Origin: JAEZBP01 sp963832725
GTDB lineage: Bacteria; Myxococcota_A; Polyangia; Polyangiales; Sandaracinaceae
Direction of reading: 5' to 3'
Assembly (NCBI GenBank): GCA_963832725.1
Contig: CAWHVG010000005.1
Span: 744,001 to 808,000 of the forward strand
Length of the DNA: 64,000 nucleotides
In this document: positions 8,858-17,505 of the stretch, piece by piece
How positions within the stretch are numbered: the stretch's first letter is position 1
Layout of the letters: each line of letters starts with the position of its first letter
Made by a program: the position numbers and the translations under genes
The notes under the pieces: model-generated
The model's input: the letters and a program-made list of their open reading frames with translations, nothing else
What the model was told of the DNA's origin: nothing
Databases searched by the model: none

Positions 8858-9574
8858 ATGAGTGATTCCGAAGTGGCGGTGGTGGTGGGCGTCGGGCCCG
8901 GGGTCGGGCAGGCGGCGGCGCAGCGTTTCGCGCGCGGCGGCTTCGCGGTGGCGATGATCGCGCGCACCGAGAGCAAGCTGGAGGCGATCCGAGAGACGAT
9001 CGCGAGCGAGGGCGGTCGCGCCTTGCCGGTGGCGGCCGACGCGTCGGACCCGAGCTCGCTCCGCGCCGCGTTCGAGCGCATCCGCGGCGAGCTCGGCGAT
9101 CCCGGCGTCCTCGTCTACAACGCCGGCGCGTTCCAGATGGGCGGCGTCCTCGATCTGAGCGCCGAGGACTTCGAGCGCTGCTGGCGGGTCACCACGCTCG
9201 GTGCGCTGGTCGCGGTGCAGGAGACGGCGCCGCGGATGGTCGAGCGCGGCGAGGGGACCATCGTCTTCACCGGCGCGACCGCCAGCCTGCGGGGCTCGGC
9301 GCGCTTCGCCGCCCTCGCCTCGCCGAAGTTCGCGCTGCGCGGCCTCGCGCAGTCCACGGCCCGCGAGCTGGGACCGAAGGGCGTCCACGTCGCGCACGTC
9401 ATCATCGACGGCCAGATCGATCTGCCCTCGACCCGCGCTCGGATGCCCGATCGCCGCGACGAGACCTTCCTCTCGCCCGCAGCCATCGCCGAGACCTACT
9501 GGCAGCTCCACGCGCAGCACCCGACGGCCTGGACCCACGAGATGGATCTCAGGCCGGCCGTCGAGCCCTGGTGA
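8858..9574 (+). CDS. SDR-family oxidoreductase-like protein lacking the catalytic Tyr
   Basis: A 238-residue Rossmann-fold protein: GVGPGVGQAAAQRFA replaces the usual TGxxxGxG NAD(P) loop, VYNAGAF is the NAG motif, and FTGATASLRG supplies the Ser. Where YxxxK is expected it reads RFAALASPKFALRGLAQ, so Lys is present but Tyr is not. ELGPKGVHVAHVIIDGQI follows, typical of one uncharacterised SDR subgroup. Chemistry is therefore uncertain. Start 8858 is chosen because GGAGG at 8847-8851 sits 6 nt upstream; an earlier ATG at 8834 lacks this. Its stop abuts the stop of the opposing gene in the hexamer TGATCA. Confidence 0.8.
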   Translation: MSDSEVAVVVGVGPGVGQAAAQRFARGGFAVAMIARTESKLEAIRETIASEGGRALPVAADASDPSSLRAAFERIRGELGDPGVLVYNAGAFQMGGVLDLSAEDFERCWRVTTLGALVAVQETAPRMVERGEGTIVFTGATASLRGSARFAALASPKFALRGLAQSTARELGPKGVHVAHVIIDGQIDLPSTRARMPDRRDETFLSPAAIAETYWQLHAQHPTAWTHEMDLRPAVEPW

Positions 9575-10252
9575 TCAAGCCATCATCTCCGGTTCGTCGC
9601 TGAGCAGGAGCGGTCCCTGCTCGGGCGCGTGGAGCACCAGGCGCTCGGGCAGCTCCGCCGAGCGATACCCCGCGCCCGCCTGCGCCGCGGCGTCCGGATC
9701 GCGCTCCCACCGGCCCACGCCCACCGCGGTGACGTGCTCGCCGTGCTCGACCACGCCCTCGCGGTAGCGGAGCCGCTTGTTGAAGAGGAGGCCCTGCGTC
9801 GAATGCCCGCGCTCCTCCAGGAAGCGCGCGAGCTCCGGCGTCGGCTCCTTGAACATCCCCGAGCTGAAGTCCGCGTCCCGGTCGAGCACCGGCTGCACGT
9901 AGGCCGTCTCGATCAGCGCGCGGGCCGACCCATCGTCCACGATGAAGTCGACGCCGTCGTGCTCGTCCACGAGCGTCTCCCAGCGCCCGCTCCGGCCGCG
10001 ATGGCGGTACTGCTGGACCAGCACCCGCCAGTAGGCACACGAGCGTCCCGTGAGCGGGGCCTGCACCGGCGCAGCCACCTCGGCCTTGCCCACGACGCGC
10101 GCCACCTCGCCCTCGATCACGTCGCGGATCGAGCGGCGCGGCACGTTTCGCATCGCGCGGCGGGTCTTCTGGTCGGCCGAGAACCACCAGGTCGCGACCG
10201 CGATGGTCAGGACGACGCCGACGACGATCAGGATGAACGTGAAGTGGTGCAC
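9575..10252 (-). CDS. GIDE-domain membrane protein
   Basis: The 225-residue product has one N-terminal membrane helix (FILIVVGVVLTIAVATWWF) and then a domain with VIEGEVARVV...PLTGRSCAYWRVLVQQ. This resembles the GIDE/MULAN-type domain found in bacterial membrane proteins and in mitochondrial E3 ligases. No RING finger is present, so ubiquitin-ligase activity is not implied. The start is a GTG at 10252, supported by a TAGCGT box 6 nt upstream. Function unknown. Confidence 0.6.
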   Translation of the reverse strand: MHHFTFILIVVGVVLTIAVATWWFSADQKTRRAMRNVPRRSIRDVIEGEVARVVGKAEVAAPVQAPLTGRSCAYWRVLVQQYRHRGRSGRWETLVDEHDGVDFIVDDGSARALIETAYVQPVLDRDADFSSGMFKEPTPELARFLEERGHSTQGLLFNKRLRYREGVVEHGEHVTAVGVGRWERDPDAAAQAGAGYRSAELPERLVLHAPEQGPLLLSDEPEMMA

Positions 10253-10258
10253 GGGGTC

Positions 10259-10264
10259 ACGCTA
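10259..10264 (-). promoter_or_regulatory. Candidate -10 box TAGCGT
   Basis: On the minus strand TAGCGT ends 6 nt before the GTG at 10252, predicting a leaderless mRNA for the GIDE-domain gene. Confidence 0.45.
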
Positions 10265-10355
10265 ACCACGAACGCGGCGGCATGGCGATGCGGTCGACCG
10301 GATCCGATCCGAATCGGATGCGAGGAGGCGCTCCATCGTCAATGCTCCATCCCCC

Positions 10356-11291
10356 ATGCTTCCGCCCGTGAGCTACCTGAGCACGTCTCCGATCGCCTTC
10401 GCCCACCGCGGCGGCGCCGCGCGCTGGCCCGAGAACACCCTGGTCGCGTTCGAGGGCGCGATCGCGCTCGGCTTCCGCTACCTCGAGACCGACCTCCACC
10501 TGACCCGCGACGGAGTGATCGTCTGCCTGCACGACGACACCCTCGAGCGGACCACCGACGGGCGCGGGAAGGTGGCCGACCTCACCCTCGCCGAGCTCCG
10601 GCGCGTCGACGCGGGCTACCGCTTCAGCCCGGACGGTCGCACCTTTCCCTTCCGCGGGCAGGGCATCACCGTGCCGACGCTGGAGGAGACGCTGGCGCTC
10701 CATCCGGACGTCCGCCTGAACGTCGAGATCAAGCAACGCCAGCCCTCGATGGAGCGCGCGCTCTGGGACGCGATCGACCGTCTCGACGCCGCGGACCGCT
10801 TGCTGGTCGCCGCCGAGCACGACGCGCTGGTCCATCGTTTCCGCGCCGTCCATCCCCAGCGCGCGATGCCGACCTCACCCGGCGTGCGCGGTGTGCTCCG
10901 CTTCTGGCTCGGCGTTCGCACGCGCCTCGGCCGCTTGGACCGCTACCCCTTCCAGGCGCTGCAGGTGCCGGTGCAGTGGAAGGGCCTCACCGTCGTCGAT
11001 CGCGCGTTCGTCGCCGCCGCGCACAGCCACGGGCTGCACGTCCACGTGTGGACCATCGACGAGCCGGCCGAGATGCACCGGCTGCTCGATCTCGGCGTGG
11101 ACGGAGTGATGACGGACCGCCCCGATCGCCTGGCCGACGTGATGCGGGAACGAGGCCTGTGGCCGGCCCAACAAGCCGGCTCGAATCTGAGCCCAGCCGC
11201 GGGTCGGACGGAGATGCCGCGATCGGCGAGGAGACGGGTGAGCGCTTTCCCGGCCGCCCGGCGCGTTGCGATCTCTGCCGAGCCCATCTAA
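10356..11291 (+). CDS. Glycerophosphodiester phosphodiesterase
   Basis: Hydrolyses glycerophosphodiesters to sn-glycerol 3-phosphate and an alcohol. Seen: FAHRGGAARWPENT (catalytic His and Arg near residue 16), ETDLHLTRDGVIVCLHDDTLE with metal ligands and second His, LNVEIKQ, and a C-terminal HVWTIDEPAEM...GVDGVMTDRPD. There is no signal peptide, so it is probably cytoplasmic. The last 35 or so residues of the written frame are Arg/Ala/Ser-rich and look non-coding. Removing one A from GAATC at 11183-11187 would end the protein at TGA 11188-11190 (277 residues), the usual length. This end is inference. Confidence 0.85.
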   Translation: MLPPVSYLSTSPIAFAHRGGAARWPENTLVAFEGAIALGFRYLETDLHLTRDGVIVCLHDDTLERTTDGRGKVADLTLAELRRVDAGYRFSPDGRTFPFRGQGITVPTLEETLALHPDVRLNVEIKQRQPSMERALWDAIDRLDAADRLLVAAEHDALVHRFRAVHPQRAMPTSPGVRGVLRFWLGVRTRLGRLDRYPFQALQVPVQWKGLTVVDRAFVAAAHSHGLHVHVWTIDEPAEMHRLLDLGVDGVMTDRPDRLADVMRERGLWPAQQAGSNLSPAAGRTEMPRSARRRVSAFPAARRVAISAEPI

Positions 11292-11304
11292 ATCACCGCG
11301 AACG

Positions 11305-12163
11305 ATGCCCCTGCCCATGATCCAGGAGGGTGAGGCGAACGCCGCGCCCGAAGTCTCCACCCGCTACCGCACGCACCGCCGCTTCGACCGGGCGGCACGG
11401 CTCTTTACCGAGCCCGGGCTGCACCGCCTCGATGGAATCGCGCGTCGTGATCTTCGGCATCGGCGGCGTGGGCTCGTTCGCCGCCGAGGCGCTGGCGCGG
11501 AGCGCGGTGGGCGAGATCGTCCTCGTCGACTTCGACGACGTCTGCGTCACCAACGCCAACCGCCAGCTCCACGCGCTGCGCGGCAACATCGGCAAGGCGA
11601 AGGTCGAGGTGATGGCCGAGCGCTTGCGGGCGATCAACCCCACCGCCACCGTCACGGCCATCCCGCGCTTCTACGAGGCGAGCGCCAGCGACGAGCTGCT
11701 CTCCGGCCGGATCGATCACGTCGTCGACGCCATCGACAACCTCACGGCCAAGGCGCACCTCGTCGCGACCTGTCTCGCGCGCCGCATCCCGCTCGTCTCC
11801 TCGATGGGCGCCGCCGCGCGGCTCGACCCGACGCGCATCCGCGTCGCCGACCTCACCGAGACCCAGCGCGATCCCTTCGCTCGCGCGCTCCGCAAGATGC
11901 TCCGCCGGGAGCACGCGCTCACGGTCGAGCAAGGCATGCCGCTCGGCGTCCCCGCCGTCTACAGCGACGAAGAGCCGCGCGATCCCGCGCCCGTCTCCTA
12001 CGACGAGGGCAAGGGCTTCGTCTGCGTGTGCCCCAACAAGGACAACGGGATGCACACCTGCGAGCGCCGCTCGCGCATCGACGGCTCCGCGTCGTTCGTG
12101 ACGGGCGCGTTCGGGCTCGCCGCCGCCAGCGTCGTCGTGCGGCGGCTCAGCGACGCGGGCTGA
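11305..12163 (+). CDS. tcdA: tRNA threonylcarbamoyladenosine dehydratase TcdA, frame break near 11436
   Basis: ATP-dependent dehydratase that forms cyclic t6A37 in tRNA; ThiF/HesA E1-like fold. The frame starting at 11305 reads YRTHRRFDRAARLFTEPG and LHRLDG, the normal TcdA N-terminus. The +1 frame then gives SRVVIFGIGGVGSFAAEALARS, the nucleotide-binding GxGGxGS loop. Deleting one A of GAATC at 11435-11439 joins them (LHRLDGSRVVIFG) into about 285 residues. Further motifs: DFDDVCVTNANRQ, VVDAIDNLTAK, and a C-terminal half with CVCPN and ASFVTGAFGL. An alternative ATG at 11317 also fits. An in-frame start at 11330 would lose the conserved N-terminus. Confidence 0.85.
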
Positions 12164-12236
12164 CGCGGCTCGACGCCCTCTCCACGCCGCCGTTCCGCTG
12201 AGGACGGATCGACCGTGCGACCTGTTCGGAGCACCG

Positions 12237-12818
12237 ATGTGGTGCCATCCTCTTGCCGTGGATGCGCGTGTCAGAGCGGCTCACGAAGCCGACGCCGAAG
12301 AGCTGGCGCGAGTGCATCTCGCCAGCTGGCGCGGCGTCTATCGCGGCCTGCTGCCCGCGAGCTATCTCGCGTCCATGCGCCAGGACGATCTGGCCGCGCG
12401 CTGGTGGCGGCGCCTCTCCGGCGGCGAGATCGACGAGTGCGTTCGCGTGCTCGAGCTCGACGGAGACATGGCCGGGTTCGTGACCTTCGGCCCGCTCCAC
12501 GACCCGAGCTGGCTCGGCCACGCCGGCGAGATCCACATGCTCTACCTCCGCCCGGAGCTCACCGGCCTGGGTCTCGGCCGCACGCTGCTGCGGCGCGCGT
12601 TCGACGAGCTGACGCGCGTGCGCTGTCACTGGGTCGTCGTGTGGGTGCTGGCCAAGAACCAGCGGGCCCGTCGCTTCTACGAGTCGGAAGGCATGCGCCT
12701 CGACGGCGGCCGCCGTTGGGACGCCTTCGGCGATCGCGCCGTACCGGTCATTCGCTACGCCAAGGCGCTCAACCCGGTGCTCGACTTCGCCGCGCTCACC
12801 CGCCGCACCTTCGGCTGA
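12237..12818 (+). CDS. GNAT-family N-acetyltransferase
   Basis: The 193-residue protein has the GNAT core: RAAHEADAEELARVHLASWRGVYRG at the N-terminus, EIHMLYLRPELTGLGLGRTLLRRAF with the acetyl-CoA loop (Q/R-x-x-G-x-G variant LTGLGLG), and VVWVLAKNQRARRFYESEGM in the last motif. The substrate is unknown. The start at 12237 could also be the GTG at 12258. It stands alone between tcdA and the redox operon. Confidence 0.8.
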   Translation: MWCHPLAVDARVRAAHEADAEELARVHLASWRGVYRGLLPASYLASMRQDDLAARWWRRLSGGEIDECVRVLELDGDMAGFVTFGPLHDPSWLGHAGEIHMLYLRPELTGLGLGRTLLRRAFDELTRVRCHWVVVWVLAKNQRARRFYESEGMRLDGGRRWDAFGDRAVPVIRYAKALNPVLDFAALTRRTFG

Positions 12819-12896
12819 CACGCTCCAGAAGGTGGGGGCATCCCCGGCGCGACCGCCGGCGCTCCGTGGTACCGTGGGCGCGTTTCGGGGCACGCC

Positions 12897-14162
12897 ATGC
12901 GCAAGAACCTCCCGCTCGCCATCGCCGCGGCCGCAGCGCTCGCCGGGCTGATCTTCGCGTCCTTCTCGACGCACGACTTCGTCCAGCACCTGGACCGGCA
13001 GGTCCACGGGCTCCACTGCTCGTTCCTGCCGGGCATCACGGCGGCGAGCGACGACGGCGCGAGCGGCTGCCACGTGACCCTCATGTCGCCCTACTCTTCG
13101 GTGCTGCGCGACAGCATCTGGGGCGGCATCCCCATCGCGCTCCCGGCCATGGCGGTGTTCGCCTTCCTGATCGCGTGCGCGCTCTTCGTGGTGCTGACCG
13201 AGCGGCAGCGCGACCGACGGGCGCTCTCGTTCTTGGCCGCCGCGTGGGGCCTCCCGGTCCTGGCGTCGCTGGTGATGGGCTACCTCTCGCTCGCCACCCT
13301 CCACGCCGCCTGCAAGCTCTGCATCGGCATCTACACCTCGAGCGCCGTCGGGCTCATCGCCGCGCTGGTCGCGCTCTTCTTGGCCCGCAAGGCGCCGCCC
13401 GCCGAGCCCCCGGAGCGCGAGCTCCCGTGGATCGCCATCGCCGCCGGGCTCGCTGCCGGCGTGCTCTTCGTGAGCGTCCCGGTCGTGACCTACGCCGCGC
13501 AGGCGCCGAACTTCTCCCGCTTCGTCGGCACGTGCGGGACGATGCTCGATCCCTCGGACCCGAACCGCGTCCGTATCCCGATCGGGCCGCAGACGCGCGC
13601 CGTGCCGGTGCTCGAGGTGCTCGACCCGCTCTGCCCCTCCTGCCGCGCGTTCGAATCCCGCTTCGACGCCTCGTCGGTCCAGGGCGAGATCAGCCGCCGC
13701 GTGCTGCTCTTCCCGCTCGACGATCAGTGCAACTGGATGATCGACCAGGCGATGCACCCGGGCGCGTGCGCGGTGAGCGAAGCGGTGCTCTGCGCCGAAG
13801 GGGACGCCGCGGAAGTGATCGACTGGGCGTTCGAGAACCAGGAGGCCATCACGGAAGCGACGCGGAACGATCCCGAGGCGGCGGCGCGGATGGCGCGGGC
13901 ACGTTTCCCGGCCTTCGCCGACTGCATCGGCAGCCCGCGGGTGCGCGCGAAGCTGAACCAGTCGCTGCGCTGGGCGGTGCAGAACCAGCTGCCGGTGATG
14001 ACGCCGCAGGTCTACGTGGGCGAGCTCCGGCTCTGCGACGCCGACACGGATCTCGGCATGGACTACGCGCTCAGCCGCCTCGTGGATCGCTACCGAACCG
14101 AGCGCACCCAGTCGGAGCAGGCGCCTCGAGAGGTCACCGTGCCGAGCGGGAGGACCCGATGA
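12897..14162 (+). CDS. VKOR-like membrane protein fused to a DsbA-like thioredoxin domain
   Basis: A 421-residue protein. Residues about 1-165 form a four-to-five-helix VKOR domain with a periplasmic loop carrying Cys (GLHCSFLPG, GASGCHV) and the CxxC pair CKLCIGIY. A further helix (IAAGLAAGVLFVSVPVV) precedes a periplasmic DsbA-like domain with active site LDPLCPSCRAFE. Such fusions oxidise cysteines in secreted proteins and recycle the electrons to quinone. Here Pro occurs in VMTPQVYVG, matching the cis-Pro loop. The stop overlaps the next gene (ATGA), making this the first gene of a three-gene redox operon. Confidence 0.85.
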   Translation: MRKNLPLAIAAAAALAGLIFASFSTHDFVQHLDRQVHGLHCSFLPGITAASDDGASGCHVTLMSPYSSVLRDSIWGGIPIALPAMAVFAFLIACALFVVLTERQRDRRALSFLAAAWGLPVLASLVMGYLSLATLHAACKLCIGIYTSSAVGLIAALVALFLARKAPPAEPPERELPWIAIAAGLAAGVLFVSVPVVTYAAQAPNFSRFVGTCGTMLDPSDPNRVRIPIGPQTRAVPVLEVLDPLCPSCRAFESRFDASSVQGEISRRVLLFPLDDQCNWMIDQAMHPGACAVSEAVLCAEGDAAEVIDWAFENQEAITEATRNDPEAAARMARARFPAFADCIGSPRVRAKLNQSLRWAVQNQLPVMTPQVYVGELRLCDADTDLGMDYALSRLVDRYRTERTQSEQAPREVTVPSGRTR

Positions 14163-14863
14163 CGCCGCGATGGATCGCCGCCGGCGTGATCGCGTTCGCG
14201 GCCTTGCTCGTGCCCGTCGTGCTGACCAGCACCTGGATCAGCTCGGCCGGCGATCGCCTCCAGGAGCTGGAGGCGGAGGAGAGCGGCGCCACGCCGCAGG
14301 TCGCCATCGCGCAGGAAGCCAACGAGAACTACTGCACGCCCGCCCTCAAGCAGATCCTGCGACGCGTGCTCTTGAGCTGTGGCCTCATCGGCGGCGCGGG
14401 CGGCCGGGGCTGCCAGCCGATCGAAGCCCGCAACGTCGCCACCATGAGCGGCGACGACTTCAACGCGCTCTTCCTCCCGATGCGCGAGCGCGGCGGCATC
14501 GTCCAGTACGAGCGCGCCTCGGCCGACCTCGACCCGGCCGACATCGATCTCATCGACCGCGTCTTCGCCGATCGCCGCGGCGCCAGCTACTTCCTCGTGG
14601 TCTCTCGCGCGTCGCCCGACGGCGCGGTGCAGACGAACCGCGAGCTCTCGCACCAGCGCGCCGAGGCCGTGATGACGCACCTGCAAGAGCGCTTCGCCGA
14701 CCCCGAGCTCGAGCGGCAGGTCGGCCTGCTCTGGCTCGGCGAGGAGTACGCGCAGCTCGACGAGAGCTTCTGCCAGTGGTCTCGGAGCGGCGGCGCCGAT
14801 CAATGCCGGCCCGAGGACCTCAACCGGAGCGCGTTCATCGCATGGATCGATTGCACGTTGTGA
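14159..14863 (+). CDS. Membrane-anchored OmpA-like protein in the redox operon
   Basis: The 234-residue product has an N-terminal membrane anchor (WIAAGVIAFAALLVPVVLTS) and a coiled segment. Its C-terminal half resembles an OmpA-type peptidoglycan-associated domain: VVSRASPDGAVQTNRELSHQ then RAEAVMTHLQ, and LNRSAFIAWIDC. Six cysteines (including YCTPAL, LLSCGL, RGCQPI, FCQWS, QCRPED, IDCTL) suggest it is a disulfide-bonded client of the neighbouring VKOR/DsbA. It overlaps both neighbours (4 nt upstream, 22 nt downstream). Assignment to OmpA is by motif resemblance only. Confidence 0.55.
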   Translation: MTPRWIAAGVIAFAALLVPVVLTSTWISSAGDRLQELEAEESGATPQVAIAQEANENYCTPALKQILRRVLLSCGLIGGAGGRGCQPIEARNVATMSGDDFNALFLPMRERGGIVQYERASADLDPADIDLIDRVFADRRGASYFLVVSRASPDGAVQTNRELSHQRAEAVMTHLQERFADPELERQVGLLWLGEEYAQLDESFCQWSRSGGADQCRPEDLNRSAFIAWIDCTL

Positions 14864-15483
14864 TCCCGGCCCGAGCGCCGTTCCGACTTCGTGCACGTAG
14901 CGCCCTCCTGGCGCTCGCCTGCGTCCTCGGCGCGTTCGGCTGCGACGACGGCCAGCCCTCGCGCCCGCCTCCCTCGCGGGTGGAGGCCGTGACCGCCCAG
15001 CGGACCGATCCCATGCAGGAGCTCTGCGACGTCGCGCCGCGCGCGAGCGACGCCCCGACGCTCTCGTTTCCCGAGCTGGCCTCCGGCGAGGCGCCGGGGC
15101 GACCGACCCGCCCGCGGTGGCTGAACGTGTGGGCGACCTGGTGCCGGCCCTGCGTCGAAGAGATGCCCCTGATCGTCGGCTGGTCCGAGCGCATGCACGG
15201 CGAGGCCGCGGACGTCGAGCTGGTCTTCCTCTCGAGCGACGCCACCGACGAGGCGGTCGCGACCTTCCGCGAAGCGCACCCCGACGCGCCGGAGACCCTG
15301 AGGATGCAGGACCCGGACGGCGTCGCCGCGTGGGCCACCAGCGTCGGCCTCGACCCCGGCGCCACCCTGCCGATCCACGTCTTCACCGACGCCGAGAACC
15401 GCGTCCGCTGCGCCCGCACCGGCGCGTTGAGCGAGCGCGACTACCAGAACGCCCGCGACATCGTCCGCCGGCTCGGCGAGTGA
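14842..15483 (+). CDS. TlpA-like thioredoxin lipoprotein
   Basis: The 213-residue protein has a lipoprotein signal (ALLALACVLGAFGC) and a thioredoxin fold with active site NVWATWCRPCVEEMP and cis-Pro segment GATLPIHVF. It belongs to the TlpA/ResA group, which reduces or shuffles disulfides in the periplasm. It starts inside the end of the preceding gene, so it is the last gene of the overlapping VKOR/OmpA-like/TlpA set. A reductase next to an oxidase suggests an isomerisation or thiol-balance system (inference). Confidence 0.8.
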   Translation: MDRLHVVIPARAPFRLRARSALLALACVLGAFGCDDGQPSRPPPSRVEAVTAQRTDPMQELCDVAPRASDAPTLSFPELASGEAPGRPTRPRWLNVWATWCRPCVEEMPLIVGWSERMHGEAADVELVFLSSDATDEAVATFREAHPDAPETLRMQDPDGVAAWATSVGLDPGATLPIHVFTDAENRVRCARTGALSERDYQNARDIVRRLGE

Positions 15484-15501
15484 GCGGCGCACATCTCGCG
15501 G

Positions 15502-15651
15502 GCCATGCCGGCGCGAGCCATGCCAGCGCGAGCCATGCCAGCGCGAGCCATGCCAGCGCGAGGCATGCCGGCGCGAGCCATGCCGGCGCGAGTGATGCCG
15601 GCGCGAGTGATGCCGGCGCGAGTGATGCCGGCGCGAGCCGCGCCAGCCGAG
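15502..15651. repeat. 15-bp tandem minisatellite, nine copies plus a degenerate copy
   Basis: Units start every 15 bp from 15502 to 15622 (gccatgccrgcgcga, later gtgatgccggcgcga), with a degraded copy from 15637. The array lies between the convergent ends of the TlpA-like gene and the rhomboid gene. Its 5-residue translations have no start signal and are judged non-coding. Confidence 0.85.
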
Positions 15652-15655
15652 CCAC

Positions 15656-17393
15656 TCACTGCGCGGCGCAGAGCCCGTTCATCCTGACCATGTCCTGGAG
15701 CGCGCCGGCCTGCGTCCCCGCGCAGAGCGGAGCCGCCGTCGCCCTCGCCTCGTCCAGCCGCCCCTCCTGCATGAGCACGATGGCCAACGCCGCCCCGAGC
15801 CCATCCTCCGTGCGCCCCTCCGAAAAGAGCTCGGCGAAGCGTGGCGCTACCTCGAGCCCGTGCCTCGCGTGCTCGCTCGCCTGCTGCAAGTCACCCGCAT
15901 CGAGCGCACGCCACGCCGCGCGCTCGAGCACCCGCGGATCGTCCGGATACGTGCGCAACCACGCGTCCAGGTGGCTCGCCCAGCTCGCCATCATCTGCTC
16001 CGGCGTCCCCCTCGGTCAGATCCCGGTTCGGGAGGAGCTGACGCCGGACCGCCGCCTGCGCGCGCAGCTCGCCGAACGCGCGGCGCATCCGGTCGATCGC
16101 CTCGGGCGAGAACACGGCCTGGTAGCCCGGCAGGACCTCGCTCGCGCGCGCCAAATCCGCGTCGAGGTCGTCCCAACGCTCCTCGTCGTACGCGAGCTGC
16201 GCCGCCAACAGACGCACCCGCGGGTCGTCGGGGAAGCGCTGCAGCCAGCTCGCGACCTGGTCGGCCGTCGGAGCTTGGTCGCGCACGATCTCGGAGTCCG
16301 GCGCGAGCCGGCGCATGACCTCGGCTTCCGCTCGCGCGCTCGGATAGGCCACCGTGAATACCACCGCCATGGCGGCCACCGCCGCGACCACGAAGCTGCC
16401 CGCGAGCCCGGTCGCGACGCGAGCGCCGCCGATCGGTGCGCCACGCGCCGCGCGCAACATCCGGAGCAGGAGCGCACCGACGGCGATCCCCGCGATCGCG
16501 CCTCCGAAGTGCGCCGCCAGATCCACCTTCTCGCCGCCCGCCGGCAGAAGCGGGAGCAACGAGGGAACCAAGACGCGCAGCATGTGGAACTGCACCACGT
16601 GGCGCGTGCCGTGCGGGAGCGCCTGGGCGATGAGCAGCCCGGCCGCGAAGAGCGACATGATGGCGCCGGAGGCCCCCACCGAGACCAGCGAGTCCTCGTT
16701 CATCGCCAGCGAGAGAGCCGAGCCGGCGAGCGCACCGACGAAGTAGAGGGCCAAGAACCAGCGCCAGCCGACGAGCCGCTCGACGATGGTGCCCGCCATC
16801 ACCAGCGCGAGCCCGTTGAGCACGAGGTGGAGCAGGCTGCCGTGCAGGAACGTGCAGCTCACGACCCGGAACCACTCGCCCTCCAGGGTGGCGCCGTGGA
16901 TGAGCCCGCCCATCCCGACCAGCGTCGCGATCGACGGGCTGGCCTCGGGGCTGTCGCCGACGCCGAACACCACCTCCACTGCGTAGACCGCCACCAGCAC
17001 CGCGAGCAGCGCCCAGGTCGCGCGGACGGGATGCTGCTCGACCGGCGGCTCCTCCTCGAGAGGCGTCTCGACGAGAGGCTCCATCGGACCGTCGACGAGC
17101 TGCACGTCGAGCGCCTTCTCGAACGTGCCCCACATGCGGCTGTAGGCGAGCTTCACGTCGAGCCCGCGCTCGTCCTCGTCGTCGGGCGGCACCTCGAGCG
17201 TCCAGCGCTTGGTCCGCGAGAGCCCGATCCGAATCCGAGCCTCCAGCTCGTGCGTGCCCTCGTCGAGCTCCAGCTCGAGCGAGAACCCACGCAGAAACGA
17301 GCCGTCGTGGACGACCTCACCGTCCACCGAGACCGTGACCCGGGGATCGGCGGCGAACCATCCGGGCGGCGAGAACGAGATGCGAGTCTGCAT
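15656..17393 (-). CDS. Rhomboid-family intramembrane protease with C-terminal TPR-like region, frame break at 16007-16011
   Basis: Residues 1-115 are a soluble beta-rich domain. The rhomboid domain follows with about six helices: HGSLLHLVLNGLAL (HxxxN, His189/Asn193), VSVGASGAIMSLFAA with catalytic Ser242, and VDLAAHFGGAIAG with catalytic His295. A seventh helix (SFVVAAVAAMAVVFTVAYP) leads to a soluble tail with helical repeats (WLQRFPDDPRVRLLAAQLAYD). The written frame ends in nonsense at 15891. The next frame supplies a second copy of the repeat (WLRTYPDDPRVLERAAWRA) ending at 15656. Removing one base from the five-C run at 16007-16011 joins them into 578 residues. The start is supported by a TAGACT box 10 nt upstream. 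Confidence 0.85.
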
Positions 17394-17403
17394 TTCGAGC
17401 CCG

Positions 17404-17409
17404 AGTCTA
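17404..17409 (-). promoter_or_regulatory. Candidate -10 box TAGACT
   Basis: On the minus strand TAGACT ends 10 nt before the rhomboid ATG (17393), consistent with a leaderless or nearly leaderless mRNA. Confidence 0.45.
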
Positions 17410-17505
17410 CGCGCATCCGTGCCCGAAGCCCCCGGCGGGCGGAGAGGCGCGAGGCAAAACCGGGTCAGCTCGAGCGGGTCGGATGGCTGGAGGACAGGAC
17501 CGCGC

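Noticed and set aside
8403..9538. Coding gene over the 21-bp array on either strand
   Set aside because: Open frames exist only because the 21-bp period avoids stops. They run into neighbouring genes, lack start signals and have low-complexity products.
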